The notes: generated from the letters alone by a model not told the origin. A stretch of 64,000 nucleotides of DNA from Candidatus Aminicenantota bacterium (GCA_020348385.1 CP070750.1:4106239-4170238), one strand, 5' to 3'. Counted from the stretch's first letter, positions 25,739-36,018 are shown. Numbers and translations are program-made.

Positions 25739-27529
25739 TCATCTGGCCGAGAGCGGGAGATTCCGGTACCATGTGAACCTCAAGATAAATACGGCCGCCA
25801 GTCCGATCCCAAGGAAAAGGAAGGACGTCCGGTACCAGTGTCCCACAAGGTACATCGGAAAAAGATAGAAGGACGCGATCGCCATCATCCCCAGGAAGAC
25901 ATTTAAAACAGCGAGCCAGACATTCTCGGCTTTGGATGCTTTTTCCTCGGCTGACAACCGGGTGGCTTTCCTGATCGGCTGCCACAAACCAAACGGACGG
26001 ACGCATCGGTAAAAGGAAACAAGCACCCCTGTCTCGACTGGGGAGGTGAGGAGAGAGCCAAGGACGCTCAACAGAAAAGAAGCGGCAACAATAAGGGGGA
26101 AAACTATATAAGCGGGCAACGTATCGAAAAACAATACAATCGCCGCAAGGGCCATCCCTCCCAATGTTCCCAGCGCGTAGCCCCAACCGTTCATCCGCCA
26201 CCAGTACCATCGCAGGACATTCGGGATGATGACACCGGCACCCAGGGTCACCATCATCCAGTTCCAAATCTCGGCAATGGATTCGCTCTGAAAGCCGATG
26301 ACCAGTCCCAACACCACCAGCAGAACCGTTGCCAAATAGCTGAACTTAACAGATTGTTTTTCTGAGGCTCGAGGGCGAAAGTAGGGTTGCCAAATGTCCC
26401 GGACGATAAAAGAGGCTCCGCTGTTAACGGTTGAACTGAAGGTGGACATGAAAGCTGCCAGCAGCCCGGCGATCACAATACCTCTTACTCCCAGCGGGAG
26501 ATAATCACGCAAAACAAGGGGCATCACTCTCTCCGAATCCGTGACCCCGGCCACTCCTGTCAAAGCCAACAGGGCGATCCCCATTACCATAGCCCAACGA
26601 ATCAAGAGGAAACCGCTCCAGGACGCTCCGACTTTGGCAGCATCCCGGTCATCGCGGGCAGCGAGGAATCGTTGGAAATCATACATCTGCGCCGGCCCTC
26701 CGGCATTCATCAACAATCCTTTCAACACCCAGATGACCACCATGGCTCCGAAGAATTCAAATTGGGCATCGGCTGTACCCGAAAATTCCTGCAGCCTCCA
26801 TGGTACTCCCAATGAGGTAAAATCCTTAGGAAGACGGCCAAGAGCATCCGGAGTCAGTTTAGACCAGGCGATTCCGGCGATGATCAGGCTGCTCACGGTC
26901 AGAACGACGGTTTGCAAAACATCGGTGACCACAACGCTGAAGAGCCCTCCGAGAACGACGTAAAGGGTGGTGATACTGATGATGACCACGGCCAAAAAAG
27001 CGGCTTTGTGATCGGTCAACAACGATTGGATCCAGGGAACATCGAAACGTGCGGCCAAAGAATCTAGGGGGATATAAACGGAAGCGAATTTGCCGATCCC
27101 TTGGAAAGCGTAGCCGACAAAGCTGGCTAGGGTAAAAATGGCCATCAAAGCATAGGCCGTACGCGCCAATCGACCAGGCGTTTCATCCCCGAAACGGGTT
27201 TTCATCCATTCGGCAGCCGTCATCACTCCGGAACGACGAACCCATTTGCCCATATAAGACAGAAAAAAGGCTCCCATCAGGAATCCCCACATCCAGTGAT
27301 GCCACATGGATTTCATCCCCAAAACGAACAGGATGGACACAATCCACATGGTCCCGGTTATATCAAAATTGGACACCGAGCCCGACATGGACAGCAAAAG
27401 CCAGTGGATGCGCTTCCCCCCCAAAAAATAGGAATCGAGGCTCTGGGATGCTCGCTTTTTGTACCAGAAGCCAAGGCTTATGACCACCACGAAATACAGG
27501 AAAACGACGCCGGCATCGATGGTTGTCAT
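25739..27529 (-). CDS. Sodium/solute symporter (SSS family)
   Basis: 596 residues with 13-15 membrane segments. The N-terminal YFLGGKRIHWLLLSMSGSVS and the following ITGTMW match the sodium-binding region of SSS (SGLT-like) transporters. GLLAAFMSTFSSTVNSGASF is the conserved TM8 motif. It probably imports a sugar or carboxylate with Na+. The ATG overlaps the stop of the UroD-like gene by four bases (ATGA), so the two are co-translated. The gene converges on the GH29 gene with five bases between stops, which suggests shared glycan use. Confidence 0.9.
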   Translation of the reverse strand: MTTIDAGVVFLYFVVVISLGFWYKKRASQSLDSYFLGGKRIHWLLLSMSGSVSNFDITGTMWIVSILFVLGMKSMWHHWMWGFLMGAFFLSYMGKWVRRSGVMTAAEWMKTRFGDETPGRLARTAYALMAIFTLASFVGYAFQGIGKFASVYIPLDSLAARFDVPWIQSLLTDHKAAFLAVVIISITTLYVVLGGLFSVVVTDVLQTVVLTVSSLIIAGIAWSKLTPDALGRLPKDFTSLGVPWRLQEFSGTADAQFEFFGAMVVIWVLKGLLMNAGGPAQMYDFQRFLAARDDRDAAKVGASWSGFLLIRWAMVMGIALLALTGVAGVTDSERVMPLVLRDYLPLGVRGIVIAGLLAAFMSTFSSTVNSGASFIVRDIWQPYFRPRASEKQSVKFSYLATVLLVVLGLVIGFQSESIAEIWNWMMVTLGAGVIIPNVLRWYWWRMNGWGYALGTLGGMALAAIVLFFDTLPAYIVFPLIVAASFLLSVLGSLLTSPVETGVLVSFYRCVRPFGLWQPIRKATRLSAEEKASKAENVWLAVLNVFLGMMAIASFYLFPMYLVGHWYRTSFLFLGIGLAAVFILRFTWYRNLPLSAR

Positions 27530-28764
27530 CGTCTGTTGATCGCATCAAACATGGCAACAGCATTCTCTGCAGGAACATCCGCCAGGATATTGTGCACCTG
27601 TTGGAAAACAAAACCTCCTCCCGGACGGAGCAATCGCACGAGCCCTTGCACATGGGAAGCCACTTGGTCAGGGGAACCATGGGGCAGAATATCCCTTGTA
27701 TCACACCCCCCGCCCCAAAAAGTGATTTTATCGCCGAATTCAGCTTTGAGTTCGGCTGGGTCCATTCCCATGGAATTGATCTGAACAGGATTGATGGCAT
27801 CTAGCCCCGCATCGATCAAGTCATCCAAGAGCTCCCGCACACCTCCACAGCAGTGGAGCATGATCTTGACATCAGCCAGTTCCTTGGCGTGATGCCACAA
27901 TTTTCGGTGAAAGGGCTTGATCATCTGCCGGTACATCTGCGGGGATATCAACGGACCCGTTTGCCCGCCAAGATCATCTCCGAACAGGATGATGTCGATA
28001 TAAGGACCGACAGCACTCAACCATTTTTCTAGACTTTTCATGTGCAGGGAACAGAGTTTTTCAGAAAACCGGAGGGCCTTGTCGGGATATAGGCCAAGAG
28101 ACATCAAGTAGTAGTCCATCCGGAAAAGCATCTGGGGTATTTCAAACATGTTCCCGCCGAAAAGTCCGATGATCGCCCTGTCGGTGGCCTCTCGGAGAGC
28201 TTTCGCCCGATGGGCCATCTCTGTCAAACCTCCATCATCCAGAGGGAGGTGTGCCCCAGGGCTTGCGACACCTGTCCAGACCGTATGGGACAGGACATCC
28301 TCCAGGTCTGAAAAATCATCCGTGGCAAAGTCACGATCTGCCAGGGGAAAATAGGTTTGCTCGAAGTAAAGAAATCCTTTTTTTTGGACAGCCAACTCCT
28401 GGCCGTTCTCGTTGAGCAAATACCAGTCTTCGCCTCGCCTTTCAACATGGATATAATAGGGAATCTTACACGGCGTACCGTCGGGAAGAGTCCAGTCTTT
28501 CCAGTCTTCATCCTCCAATAAAAATCCTCTTCCCATCTCGATCGTGTCCACAACCAAGCGGTCCAGAACATCCTCGTCCACAATGGCCAGTTGCTGGACC
28601 ATATCGTACACACGAATGGATTTGGGAGGAAGGCCCAAGTATTCTCGCAGATCAGGATAAACCAAGGCCGCTATGCCAGAGGAACGGTGCCCGGAAAAAT
28701 CCACTGGGATCCGGTCTGTCTCTTGGTGTTCCAATGCCGCCAATATTCTCTCCCGGGAGGTCAT
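27526..28764 (-). CDS. Uroporphyrinogen decarboxylase-like methyltransferase
   Basis: About 412 residues from the ATG at 28764 (MTSRERILAALEHQETDR, the usual opening of this family); ATG 28788 is an alternative. It is a UroD-fold protein but not HemE. MLHCCGGVRELLDDL and GGGCDTRDILPHGSP supply His/Cys residues like the zinc site of MtaA/CmuA-type methyltransferases. Such proteins often sit beside sugar or methylamine transporters in environmental bacteria, with unknown substrates. It is coupled to the SSS symporter gene by an ATGA overlap. A TATACT hexamer just before the ATG could be a -10 element, which would make the leader very short. Confidence 0.75.
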   Translation of the reverse strand: MTSRERILAALEHQETDRIPVDFSGHRSSGIAALVYPDLREYLGLPPKSIRVYDMVQQLAIVDEDVLDRLVVDTIEMGRGFLLEDEDWKDWTLPDGTPCKIPYYIHVERRGEDWYLLNENGQELAVQKKGFLYFEQTYFPLADRDFATDDFSDLEDVLSHTVWTGVASPGAHLPLDDGGLTEMAHRAKALREATDRAIIGLFGGNMFEIPQMLFRMDYYLMSLGLYPDKALRFSEKLCSLHMKSLEKWLSAVGPYIDIILFGDDLGGQTGPLISPQMYRQMIKPFHRKLWHHAKELADVKIMLHCCGGVRELLDDLIDAGLDAINPVQINSMGMDPAELKAEFGDKITFWGGGCDTRDILPHGSPDQVASHVQGLVRLLRPGGGFVFQQVHNILADVPAENAVAMFDAINRR

Positions 28765-28982
28765 TTCGCTCAGAGTATACCCTATCATCGAACATCAAGT
28801 AAATTTATTTATCCTTTTGATCCCTTCACATCTCACCCCCATGATTCCCAAAAAATCACCTTGGAATTCATCCCAAAAGGCGATTGTGCGAAAAGGCAAG
28901 GTGCAAGAGAATAAAGGGGCAAGAGAATAAAATAAGGACGCTTTATGTATGCGATCCTAAACGGATAACGGATGTTCGTTCC

Positions 28983-31900
28983 ATGAGCAAAAAAATCAGC
29001 AAAGAAGAATTGCAAAAACTCCTATACACAGATGAATTAACGCGCATACACAACCTGCGCTATCTGAGGGAGCAAATTCCCGACTATCTCGAAAATGCCA
29101 ACAAACAAGGGGATCCCGTTGCTTTTCTCCTTTTCGATATCGATGATTTTAAAAAGATCAATGACAACTACGGGCACCTGGTTGGAGACAAAGCCCTGGC
29201 ACATTTCATCAAAATCATCACACAAAAGACGAGTGAAAAAGGAATTGCGATCCGGTATGCGGGGGACGAGTTCATCCTGGTCATGCCAAAACTGGATAAG
29301 CAAAAGGCCAAGCAGCTCGGGGAGGAGATCCAAAGGAGTATCTCGGAAACTCCTCTCGAGATAGATCACAACGAAATTGCGATCGGATGCAGCATCGGCA
29401 TTTCCCTATATCCCCGAGACGGCAAAAACTGGAAGCTTCTTTTCGAAAAAGCAGATGAAGCTCTATACTTTGCCAAAGAAAAGGGGAAAAACAAAATTGT
29501 CATCCATCCGGATTCGGGAAAACTTTTCACGCCATCCAAGCTTAACTCCATACTGGATAACCCTTTTATCGTAGGCAGAGAATCGCTCATTCATTTTATG
29601 GAGGAGCACCTCTCCCAAGAAGGAAATCCCCAATTATTTCCTGTTCTTCTGGGTGGAGAAGGGGTGGGAAAAACACGACTTTTGAGATTTGCCCAAAATA
29701 TCGCACAGGAAAAGCTGGCTTTCACCCTTTTCACAAAGGGCTATCCCTATTGGCAGAGCGATCTTTATGGTGCAGCCTTTTCCGCTTTAGAGAATCTTTT
29801 TGAACAGCAACGTGTCGTTTCGGACCATGTGTTTTCCCGAATCGATGACAAGTATAAAATCATTCTCAAGCCACACCTCCCTTCCTGGTATATAAAAGAA
29901 GTGGAAGGAGTTGATGAAGTCGGTGAAACTGATCGAATGGCTCTTTTTGAGGCCTTGACTCAGACTTTTTTTATCATTCGGGAATTGGGTGATGGGGCTG
30001 TTTTGTTAGACGATGTCGACCGGATCGATACCCCATCGCTCCAGTTGTTCGGTTCTCAATTCGGTCCCAGCGATAAAGGAGGCCGCCTGCATTTTCTCTC
30101 TACCATCTGTAGTTCAGACTTAACGACCGCTGAAGAAAAACTCCTCTCCCTGCTCGAGTCTATGCCGGAATTGACCTCTGGAGGAGAAGTCCAAAACTTC
30201 CAACTGGAACCTTTGACGGTTGAGGACATCCAACAATTGGCTGCCCATTTATTTTCTGGGAAACAGTTGTCTCCTGAATCAGCCGCGGCTCTTTTGGATA
30301 ATTCTGCAGGAAATCCATTCTTCATAGTGGAGGCTTTATCAGGTCTTCTGCTGAGAGGCAACATCTCGGCCAAGAATGGGGAATGGGACCTCTCCACTGT
30401 CAAACCCAAAGATATGCCTAAAATACTCCAAAATATGATCAAAGAACGACTGATGCACATGGAGAAAGAAGCGTTACATGTGCTCAAGATGGCCTCCATT
30501 CTCGGGGAGAGGATCCAGCCTCAGCAGCTTGCAGAAATGTCAAAACTCAAACTGCAGCAGGTTCTGAATGCGCTCGGCAACGCAAAAAGAAACCTCCTGA
30601 TAGAAGAATGTCTCAATCCAGGGGAATTCGTGTTTTCCCATAGGATCATTCGCTCCGCCTTTTATTCCCTCATGAACGACGGGGAGCGTCGCCATTACCA
30701 CGATCAAGCAGCAAAAATTGAAAAAAAGCATTCCGCCGATACTCCCGAACGGATTGTCGGACGATTGGCGTATCACTTCCACAACGCGGGTCAATTGGAA
30801 CAGGCAGCCGAGATGTTTTCGGCCCTGAAGAGCCAGATGAACGCTGTCCATATCTCGAGAGGATCTCGAAATATCTTGAAAAAACGAATCCACTCCGTAT
30901 CCCTGGCAAAAGAATCTGTTCTCGAAACAGAAGCCCTTTCAGAGGCACTGATGATAGGGAGAACGTTTCGGTCTGTGATACAAAATTTGCGGCTCTACCC
31001 TAAAGAGAACGAAAACGTGAAAAATTCTTTGCAGCAATTCATGAATCATCTCACGCCGTTTCTCGCTGAGAACACAGAAGTGCTCTCTATCTCGTTGACG
31101 CCAGAAACAATCCTCTTTAACGGCACACCCCTGCCCCCTTATTTGGAGGACACAAGGCTGACGCAAGATCTGTATGCGACCCTGAACAGTTTTGGGCTTC
31201 AAGGAGTCCTGTTTATGCGGGGTATCACCCAAGAAGAGGCGGTGCAGTTTATCGAAGTGTTTAAAAGACTTCCCGAAGACGTCATTGGCCAATGGGATGT
31301 AATATTGGAACAATTGGGAATTTCAAACATCTTGCCCGATCGGAAAATATTTGTGGCAGTGAGCGAACGCAAAATCGTTCTTGATGAACAGGAATTTCTG
31401 GCCCAAACAATCGACGGCGAAGGAAAGCAAGACGTGACTTCCGCTCCGTCAGAGGCCCCACCGTTACCAGACGACCAACTAATGCAACTGAAAATTTTAC
31501 TGGAACAATTTTCAAAGGAAAAACAAGATTTCTTGAATGCCCTCCAATCAAGCGACATCAGCAAAAAAGACATCCAAGACCTCGTGCAAATCCTGAATCA
31601 ATCGCAATTTGAAAATCTTGCTAGATCTGTGCAGACACCGGACAGATTTCCCACACTAGATGAAGAGCCCGCCCCCCTTGGACCCGATTATACTGATGTA
31701 AAGCCCGATTTCAATCTAGTGAAAGAATTGGAGGAAGAAATTTCTTTCGTTTTTGAGGATTTGGGGTCCGAGAACACAGAGATTCGGGCCAAAGCAGCGG
31801 CTTTGATAGCAGCACAGCCGCCGGCCATTCTTGCTGAAGAGGGATTCAAAGCGATCACCTCCGATCTCCCCATTAAAATTCGAAGACTCATAGCCAGAGT

Positions 31901-32531
31901 CATCAAACAGGCCGGAGAATATACAGTGAACGAGTTTTTTGGGAAAATACATGTCGGGATGAACAGCGTTTCCCTTAACAAAGTTATCCGATTGTGCGAC
32001 ATATTCGCCGACTACCCAGGATTAATTCCGTTGTTGCGTAATATCGCTTTGAACGGACCCCTGGATACGATCCCCACAATCGTCAACATACTGCAATCCA
32101 TGCCGGGAAACGAAGTAAATGCAGTGCTGCTTGAAATATTTGAAAAAGCGACAGGGAAGAATAAATGGGATATCATCCCGCTGTTTGCAGAACGAAAAAT
32201 ACAAGAAGCTACCCCGTTACTCCTAGAATTCATTCAATCCGCCAAAACATGGGAGAAAGAGCGGGACATATCGTTACAGCATGATATCTGCCGAACCCTG
32301 GGAGTCCTCCGCTCACCCGAAGCCACAGAGGCTCTCATAAGGGCCATCCAAGCTCCAATGATGTCCCTCTTTCACAAGACCAAACCCGACTCTATCCGGG
32401 CAATCGCAACATGGGCTTTAACCCAACTGCCCAAGGACGCAAGGATAAACAAAGCTCTGACAAAGCTGAAAAAAGACAGATCTCATCTGGTAAGAAAAGC
32501 CGTAGAATTGGCTGAAATCATTCACAAATAA
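28983..32531 (+). CDS. GGDEF - STAND-type ATPase - HEAT-repeat signalling protein
   Basis: 1182 residues from the ATG at 28983; the frame opens at a TTG at 28884 but the preceding residues look non-coding. A diguanylate cyclase domain (about 20-180) has LLFDIDDFKKINDNYGH and the active-site loop YAGDEF (near 94). The first Gly is Ala, which active cyclases tolerate. Next is an AAA/STAND ATPase: Walker A GGEGVGKT (near 224), Walker B LLDDVD (near 340). A module at about 655-770 (LRLYPKENENV...) is shared with the proteins at 47825 and 49740. HEAT-like repeats fill residues 910-1182. No membrane segment is visible. I infer that it couples ATP-dependent assembly to c-di-GMP synthesis. Confidence 0.85.
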   Translation: MSKKISKEELQKLLYTDELTRIHNLRYLREQIPDYLENANKQGDPVAFLLFDIDDFKKINDNYGHLVGDKALAHFIKIITQKTSEKGIAIRYAGDEFILVMPKLDKQKAKQLGEEIQRSISETPLEIDHNEIAIGCSIGISLYPRDGKNWKLLFEKADEALYFAKEKGKNKIVIHPDSGKLFTPSKLNSILDNPFIVGRESLIHFMEEHLSQEGNPQLFPVLLGGEGVGKTRLLRFAQNIAQEKLAFTLFTKGYPYWQSDLYGAAFSALENLFEQQRVVSDHVFSRIDDKYKIILKPHLPSWYIKEVEGVDEVGETDRMALFEALTQTFFIIRELGDGAVLLDDVDRIDTPSLQLFGSQFGPSDKGGRLHFLSTICSSDLTTAEEKLLSLLESMPELTSGGEVQNFQLEPLTVEDIQQLAAHLFSGKQLSPESAAALLDNSAGNPFFIVEALSGLLLRGNISAKNGEWDLSTVKPKDMPKILQNMIKERLMHMEKEALHVLKMASILGERIQPQQLAEMSKLKLQQVLNALGNAKRNLLIEECLNPGEFVFSHRIIRSAFYSLMNDGERRHYHDQAAKIEKKHSADTPERIVGRLAYHFHNAGQLEQAAEMFSALKSQMNAVHISRGSRNILKKRIHSVSLAKESVLETEALSEALMIGRTFRSVIQNLRLYPKENENVKNSLQQFMNHLTPFLAENTEVLSISLTPETILFNGTPLPPYLEDTRLTQDLYATLNSFGLQGVLFMRGITQEEAVQFIEVFKRLPEDVIGQWDVILEQLGISNILPDRKIFVAVSERKIVLDEQEFLAQTIDGEGKQDVTSAPSEAPPLPDDQLMQLKILLEQFSKEKQDFLNALQSSDISKKDIQDLVQILNQSQFENLARSVQTPDRFPTLDEEPAPLGPDYTDVKPDFNLVKELEEEISFVFEDLGSENTEIRAKAAALIAAQPPAILAEEGFKAITSDLPIKIRRLIARVIKQAGEYTVNEFFGKIHVGMNSVSLNKVIRLCDIFADYPGLIPLLRNIALNGPLDTIPTIVNILQSMPGNEVNAVLLEIFEKATGKNKWDIIPLFAERKIQEATPLLLEFIQSAKTWEKERDISLQHDICRTLGVLRSPEATEALIRAIQAPMMSLFHKTKPDSIRAIATWALTQLPKDARINKALTKLKKDRSHLVRKAVELAEIIHK

Positions 32532-32535
32532 TGTT

Positions 32536-33669
32536 CTATTTCAGGATTTTTTTTAAATCCTGCGTTTCAGAACCCGTCCTCTTTTGAGCATAAAACTGGA
32601 AACCTCCGTCCTTGTCCATTATCCCATAAAAAATGAAACTGCGCGTGATGTGCAGTCCCGCTGTATTCGTACGACCCTGGATTAGAATCTTTCCCTTTAT
32701 GTCCAGGAGCCAATAATCCACATATTCCACCCCTTCTTCTGCCTCTCCCGAGACCAGGATATTTCCTTCCGGGGTCAGAGATAGTCCATCTAGGTTCGGC
32801 ATCTGTTCGTAGATGGATTTTTTGTATTTATCAACAACCGTTCCGAACCGCTTATACCAATCTTGGCTCACGTTTTCTTTCCACCGTTCTCTCCACTCGT
32901 CGAGGTGTTCCTTTGTTACTTTTTCCGGTTCAGGAAGAGGCGAATTTATTTCTTTGATCAGATTCCCCTGGTAGTCATACACGTTCCATTTCGTACTCAA
33001 GCCGTCGGAGAACAAAACGGTATTTTTATCATAGGGAATCCACCGGAATTCCGGTGGAAAAGGAACCGGGGCATCCGCCCCGTCATTGCTGTAGGAAATC
33101 CGAGTAATATGATTCGTTCTCTTTATCTTGGATACAACGTTTCCCTCGGTATCGATGCGTACCAATTCTCGGGGGACTCTATAGAAAAAATAATCATCCT
33201 TGATTTCCGGTGTAAAGGACAAGGAAAGTTCGAGGAGAAATCCTCCATCTTGGAGGGGATAGGCTCGCATAACCCCAAACACCTCGGAAATCTGGATCTT
33301 GATGCTCTTGTCAAACTCCCCGGAAAGCTCCATGATTGTTATCCACCGGTGACCTCCGATAAACTCGGTGAAATACAATTTGTCATTTGGCATGAATCCG
33401 AATCTGACTCCTCCTGTGCGTTGTATTTCCCCTGGTCCTTGACCTTCCCCCCCGAACTTGCGCAAAAAATTCCCTTCTGGAGAGTACACCTTGAAAAAGG
33501 CATCCATCGTATCGTAGACATAGATGTTTCCATCCGGGCCCTCTTCTGCCTGGCTCGGGTAAACCAGCTCACCTTCCTCGCCAATTTTTCCGATGACTAT
33601 AGGGTCCTGGGCAACGACAATCACAAAACAGACAATGAGCAAACTGCCGATAAAGAATATTCGCTTCAT
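32536..33669 (-). CDS. Exported six-bladed beta-propeller protein
   Basis: 377 residues with a signal peptide (FFIGSLLIVCFVIVVAQ). The blades carry NHL/TolB-type repeats: EEGPDGNIYVYDTMDAFFKVYS, then GNFLRKFGGEGQGPGEIQ, the common opening of 6-bladed propeller proteins in Bacteroidota and Acidobacteriota. No catalytic motif is visible; a binding or scaffold role is likely. It converges with the GGDEF gene, with four bases between stops, and diverges from the M3 peptidase gene. Confidence 0.75.
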   Translation of the reverse strand: MKRIFFIGSLLIVCFVIVVAQDPIVIGKIGEEGELVYPSQAEEGPDGNIYVYDTMDAFFKVYSPEGNFLRKFGGEGQGPGEIQRTGGVRFGFMPNDKLYFTEFIGGHRWITIMELSGEFDKSIKIQISEVFGVMRAYPLQDGGFLLELSLSFTPEIKDDYFFYRVPRELVRIDTEGNVVSKIKRTNHITRISYSNDGADAPVPFPPEFRWIPYDKNTVLFSDGLSTKWNVYDYQGNLIKEINSPLPEPEKVTKEHLDEWRERWKENVSQDWYKRFGTVVDKYKKSIYEQMPNLDGLSLTPEGNILVSGEAEEGVEYVDYWLLDIKGKILIQGRTNTAGLHITRSFIFYGIMDKDGGFQFYAQKRTGSETQDLKKILK

Positions 33670-33765
33670 TTTTTTTCCTTCCTATCTGTTTACCATAATA
33701 TACGCTATATTTAGTGGGAATGTTAACCTTTTTCTCTCTTGATAGGCGGAAGCAAGATTGAAAAA

Positions 33766-33795
33766 TTGACGGTCGGTTTTGTGATATGGTATGTT
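33766..33795 (+). promoter_or_regulatory. Possible promoter of the M3 peptidase gene
   Basis: TTGACG (33766-33771), 18-base spacer, TATGTT (33790-33795), about 50 bases before the ATG at 33846. The rest of the 176-base divergent gap shows no other clear signal. Confidence 0.4.
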
Positions 33796-33845
33796 GCTCA
33801 ATCACACAATCGAACGAATGAACTGCCTTTTTTAGGAGTCTGTGT

Positions 33846-35972
33846 ATGAAAAAAACAGCTATTCTGTTTGTATGTTTGTGCCTATTTTTCATTTCCTGTT
33901 CTAAGCCTGCTGAGGAAAAGATTGCCCAAGAATCAACACAAAACCCGTTTTTCGAAGACTGGGACACACAAACTCCTTTCGGAGTGCCCCCGTTCGACAG
34001 GATTAAAGAAGCCCATTATATGCCCGCTTTTCTCAAGGCCATGGAAGAGCACAAAGCGGAGATCGAAGAGATCGTCCAAAACAGCGACCCGCCATCGTTT
34101 GCCAACACCATCGAAGCTATGGACCGAAGCGGCGTTCTTTTGAAAAAAGTCAACTATGTTTTCCAAAACATGGCTGGAGCTCACACCAACGAAAAAATCC
34201 AGCAAATAGAACGAGAAGTCGCTCCTCTGTTGGCTAAACACGACGACGACATCAATCTAAACCAAGGTTTATTCAAGAAAACCAAATCCATCTATGAACA
34301 AAAAGAAAGTCTTGACCTGACACCGGAGCAGAGCATGCTGTTGGAACAAACGTACAAAGGATTTGTCAGGGGCGGTGCCAACCTGAGCATAGACAAAAAA
34401 GCCAGGTTCCGGGAGATCAACGAAGAATTGTCCGTGCTTTCCGTCAATTTTGCCAAAAACGTCCTGGATGAGACCAATGCTTTTGAAATGGTCCTGGAAG
34501 AAGAGGACTTGGCAGGATTGCCCCCATCCGTGATAACGGCAGCTTCCGAAGCAGCGAAGGAGAAGGGACATGAGGAGAAATGGGTGATCACTCTGCACAA
34601 GCCCAGTTTTATCCCGTTTTTGCAGTATTCTGAAAAACGGGAACTCCGGGAAAAGGTTTCCAAAGCCTTTGCCAACATCGGGAACAACGACAATGAATAC
34701 GACAACAAAGCTCATGTCTCAAGAATGGCCGCACTCCGTGTGGAAAGAGCTCAACTTCTTGGATACAACACCCATGCGGATTTCGTTTTGGAAGAATATA
34801 TGGCAAAAAAGCCGGAAAATGTCATTAACCTCCTCCAGCAAGTTTGGGAACCGGCCCTGACCAAGGCCAAAAATGAGGCCCACGAATTCCAAGCCAAAAT
34901 CGAAGAAGAGGGAAAAGATTTTACGCTCCAGCCGTGGGATTGGTGGTATTACGCCGAAAAAGTCAAAATGGCCAAGTATGACTTGGATGATAGCGCCTTG
35001 AGGCCCTACTTCAAGTTGGAAAACGTCAGACAGGGCGCATTCGATGTGGCCACCAAACTATGGGGAATAACCTTCCATTATCTAGAGAACATGCCCATCT
35101 ATCATGAGGATGTCCGGGTAATGGAGGTCAAGGATGCAGACGGATCCCATATCGGCATCCTGTATATGGACTATTTTCCTCGAGCTAGCAAACATGGGGG
35201 AGCATGGATGAGTCCTTACAGAAAACAGAGCCGGAAGGACGGGGAAAACATCCGACCCGTGATCGTCAATGTGGGAAATTTCACCAAACCCACCGCCGAC
35301 AAGCCTGCCCTGATCAGCTTTGACAATGCCCTGACTCTTTTCCACGAGTTCGGACATGCTCTCCACGGACTTCTCACGGACTGCACATATGAGAGCTTGT
35401 CGGGAACGGATGTCGCAACGGACTTCGTGGAACTCCCTTCCCAGATCATGGAGAACTGGGCTTCAGACCCGGAAGTCATCAAGGCCTATGCCAGGCACTA
35501 CCAAACCGAAGAATCCATCCCGGATCAGCTGATTGCCAAGATCAAAAAAGCCGGGACTTTTAACCAGGGATTCGCCAACGTGGAATACTTGGCCTCCTGT
35601 TTCCTGGATATGGATTGGCACACCTTGAAAGAGGCCAAACAGATGGATTGCACAGCGTTCGAAAATGCATCAATGAATAAAATCGGGTTGGTCACACAGA
35701 TCATCCCCAGGTGGAAAAGCACCTATTTCACACACATCTTTGCAGACGGGTATTCCTCGGGATATTACAGCTATCTGTGGTCTGAGGTTTTGGATGCAGA
35801 TGCTTTTCAAGCGTTCAAAGAAACAAGCCTATTCGATCAGGAAACAGCGGCGGCATTCCGGAAAAATATCCTGGAAAAGGGTGGGACGGAAGATCCGATG
35901 ACCTTATATCTGCGATTCCGGGGAGCAGAGCCCAAAATCGATCCCTTTTTGAAGCGCGAAGGCCTTAAATAA
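33846..35972 (+). CDS. M3-family zinc oligopeptidase / dipeptidyl carboxypeptidase lipoprotein
   Basis: 708 residues; AGGAG lies nine bases before the ATG. The N-terminus looks like a lipoprotein signal (CLCLFFISCSKP). The opening TPFGVPPFDRIKEAHYMPAF is the typical start of Dcp/OpdA-type enzymes. The catalytic zinc motif is LFHEFGHALHG (near 499-503), followed by the C-terminal GYSSGYYSYLWSEVLDADAF loop. It is full length for Dcp. It should cleave short peptides (dipeptides from the C-terminus if Dcp-like), here outside the cytoplasm. The element copy B begins 47 bases after the stop. Confidence 0.92.
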   Translation: MKKTAILFVCLCLFFISCSKPAEEKIAQESTQNPFFEDWDTQTPFGVPPFDRIKEAHYMPAFLKAMEEHKAEIEEIVQNSDPPSFANTIEAMDRSGVLLKKVNYVFQNMAGAHTNEKIQQIEREVAPLLAKHDDDINLNQGLFKKTKSIYEQKESLDLTPEQSMLLEQTYKGFVRGGANLSIDKKARFREINEELSVLSVNFAKNVLDETNAFEMVLEEEDLAGLPPSVITAASEAAKEKGHEEKWVITLHKPSFIPFLQYSEKRELREKVSKAFANIGNNDNEYDNKAHVSRMAALRVERAQLLGYNTHADFVLEEYMAKKPENVINLLQQVWEPALTKAKNEAHEFQAKIEEEGKDFTLQPWDWWYYAEKVKMAKYDLDDSALRPYFKLENVRQGAFDVATKLWGITFHYLENMPIYHEDVRVMEVKDADGSHIGILYMDYFPRASKHGGAWMSPYRKQSRKDGENIRPVIVNVGNFTKPTADKPALISFDNALTLFHEFGHALHGLLTDCTYESLSGTDVATDFVELPSQIMENWASDPEVIKAYARHYQTEESIPDQLIAKIKKAGTFNQGFANVEYLASCFLDMDWHTLKEAKQMDCTAFENASMNKIGLVTQIIPRWKSTYFTHIFADGYSSGYYSYLWSEVLDADAFQAFKETSLFDQETAAAFRKNILEKGGTEDPMTLYLRFRGAEPKIDPFLKREGLK

Positions 35973-36018
35973 AAGGGCTCACTTCCATTTTACAGGAGCA
36001 AATAACGATAGAAGAAGA

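Noticed and set aside
25374..26267. Minus-strand ORF of 297 codons across the end of the GH29 gene and the start of the symporter region
   Set aside because: It overlaps the fucosidase PA14 domain in antisense and the symporter's coding strand in another frame; low-complexity, Pro/Arg/Cys-rich residues typical of a shadow.
28895..28935. Direct repeat GCAAGAGAATAAA twice before the GGDEF gene
   Set aside because: Two short copies in an AT-rich spacer with no spacing pattern; not enough to call a CRISPR or regulatory array.
32550..32570. AGGATTT/AAATCCT palindrome at the end of the propeller gene
   Set aside because: AT-rich, inside the coding sequence and without a convincing stem, so not called as a terminator.
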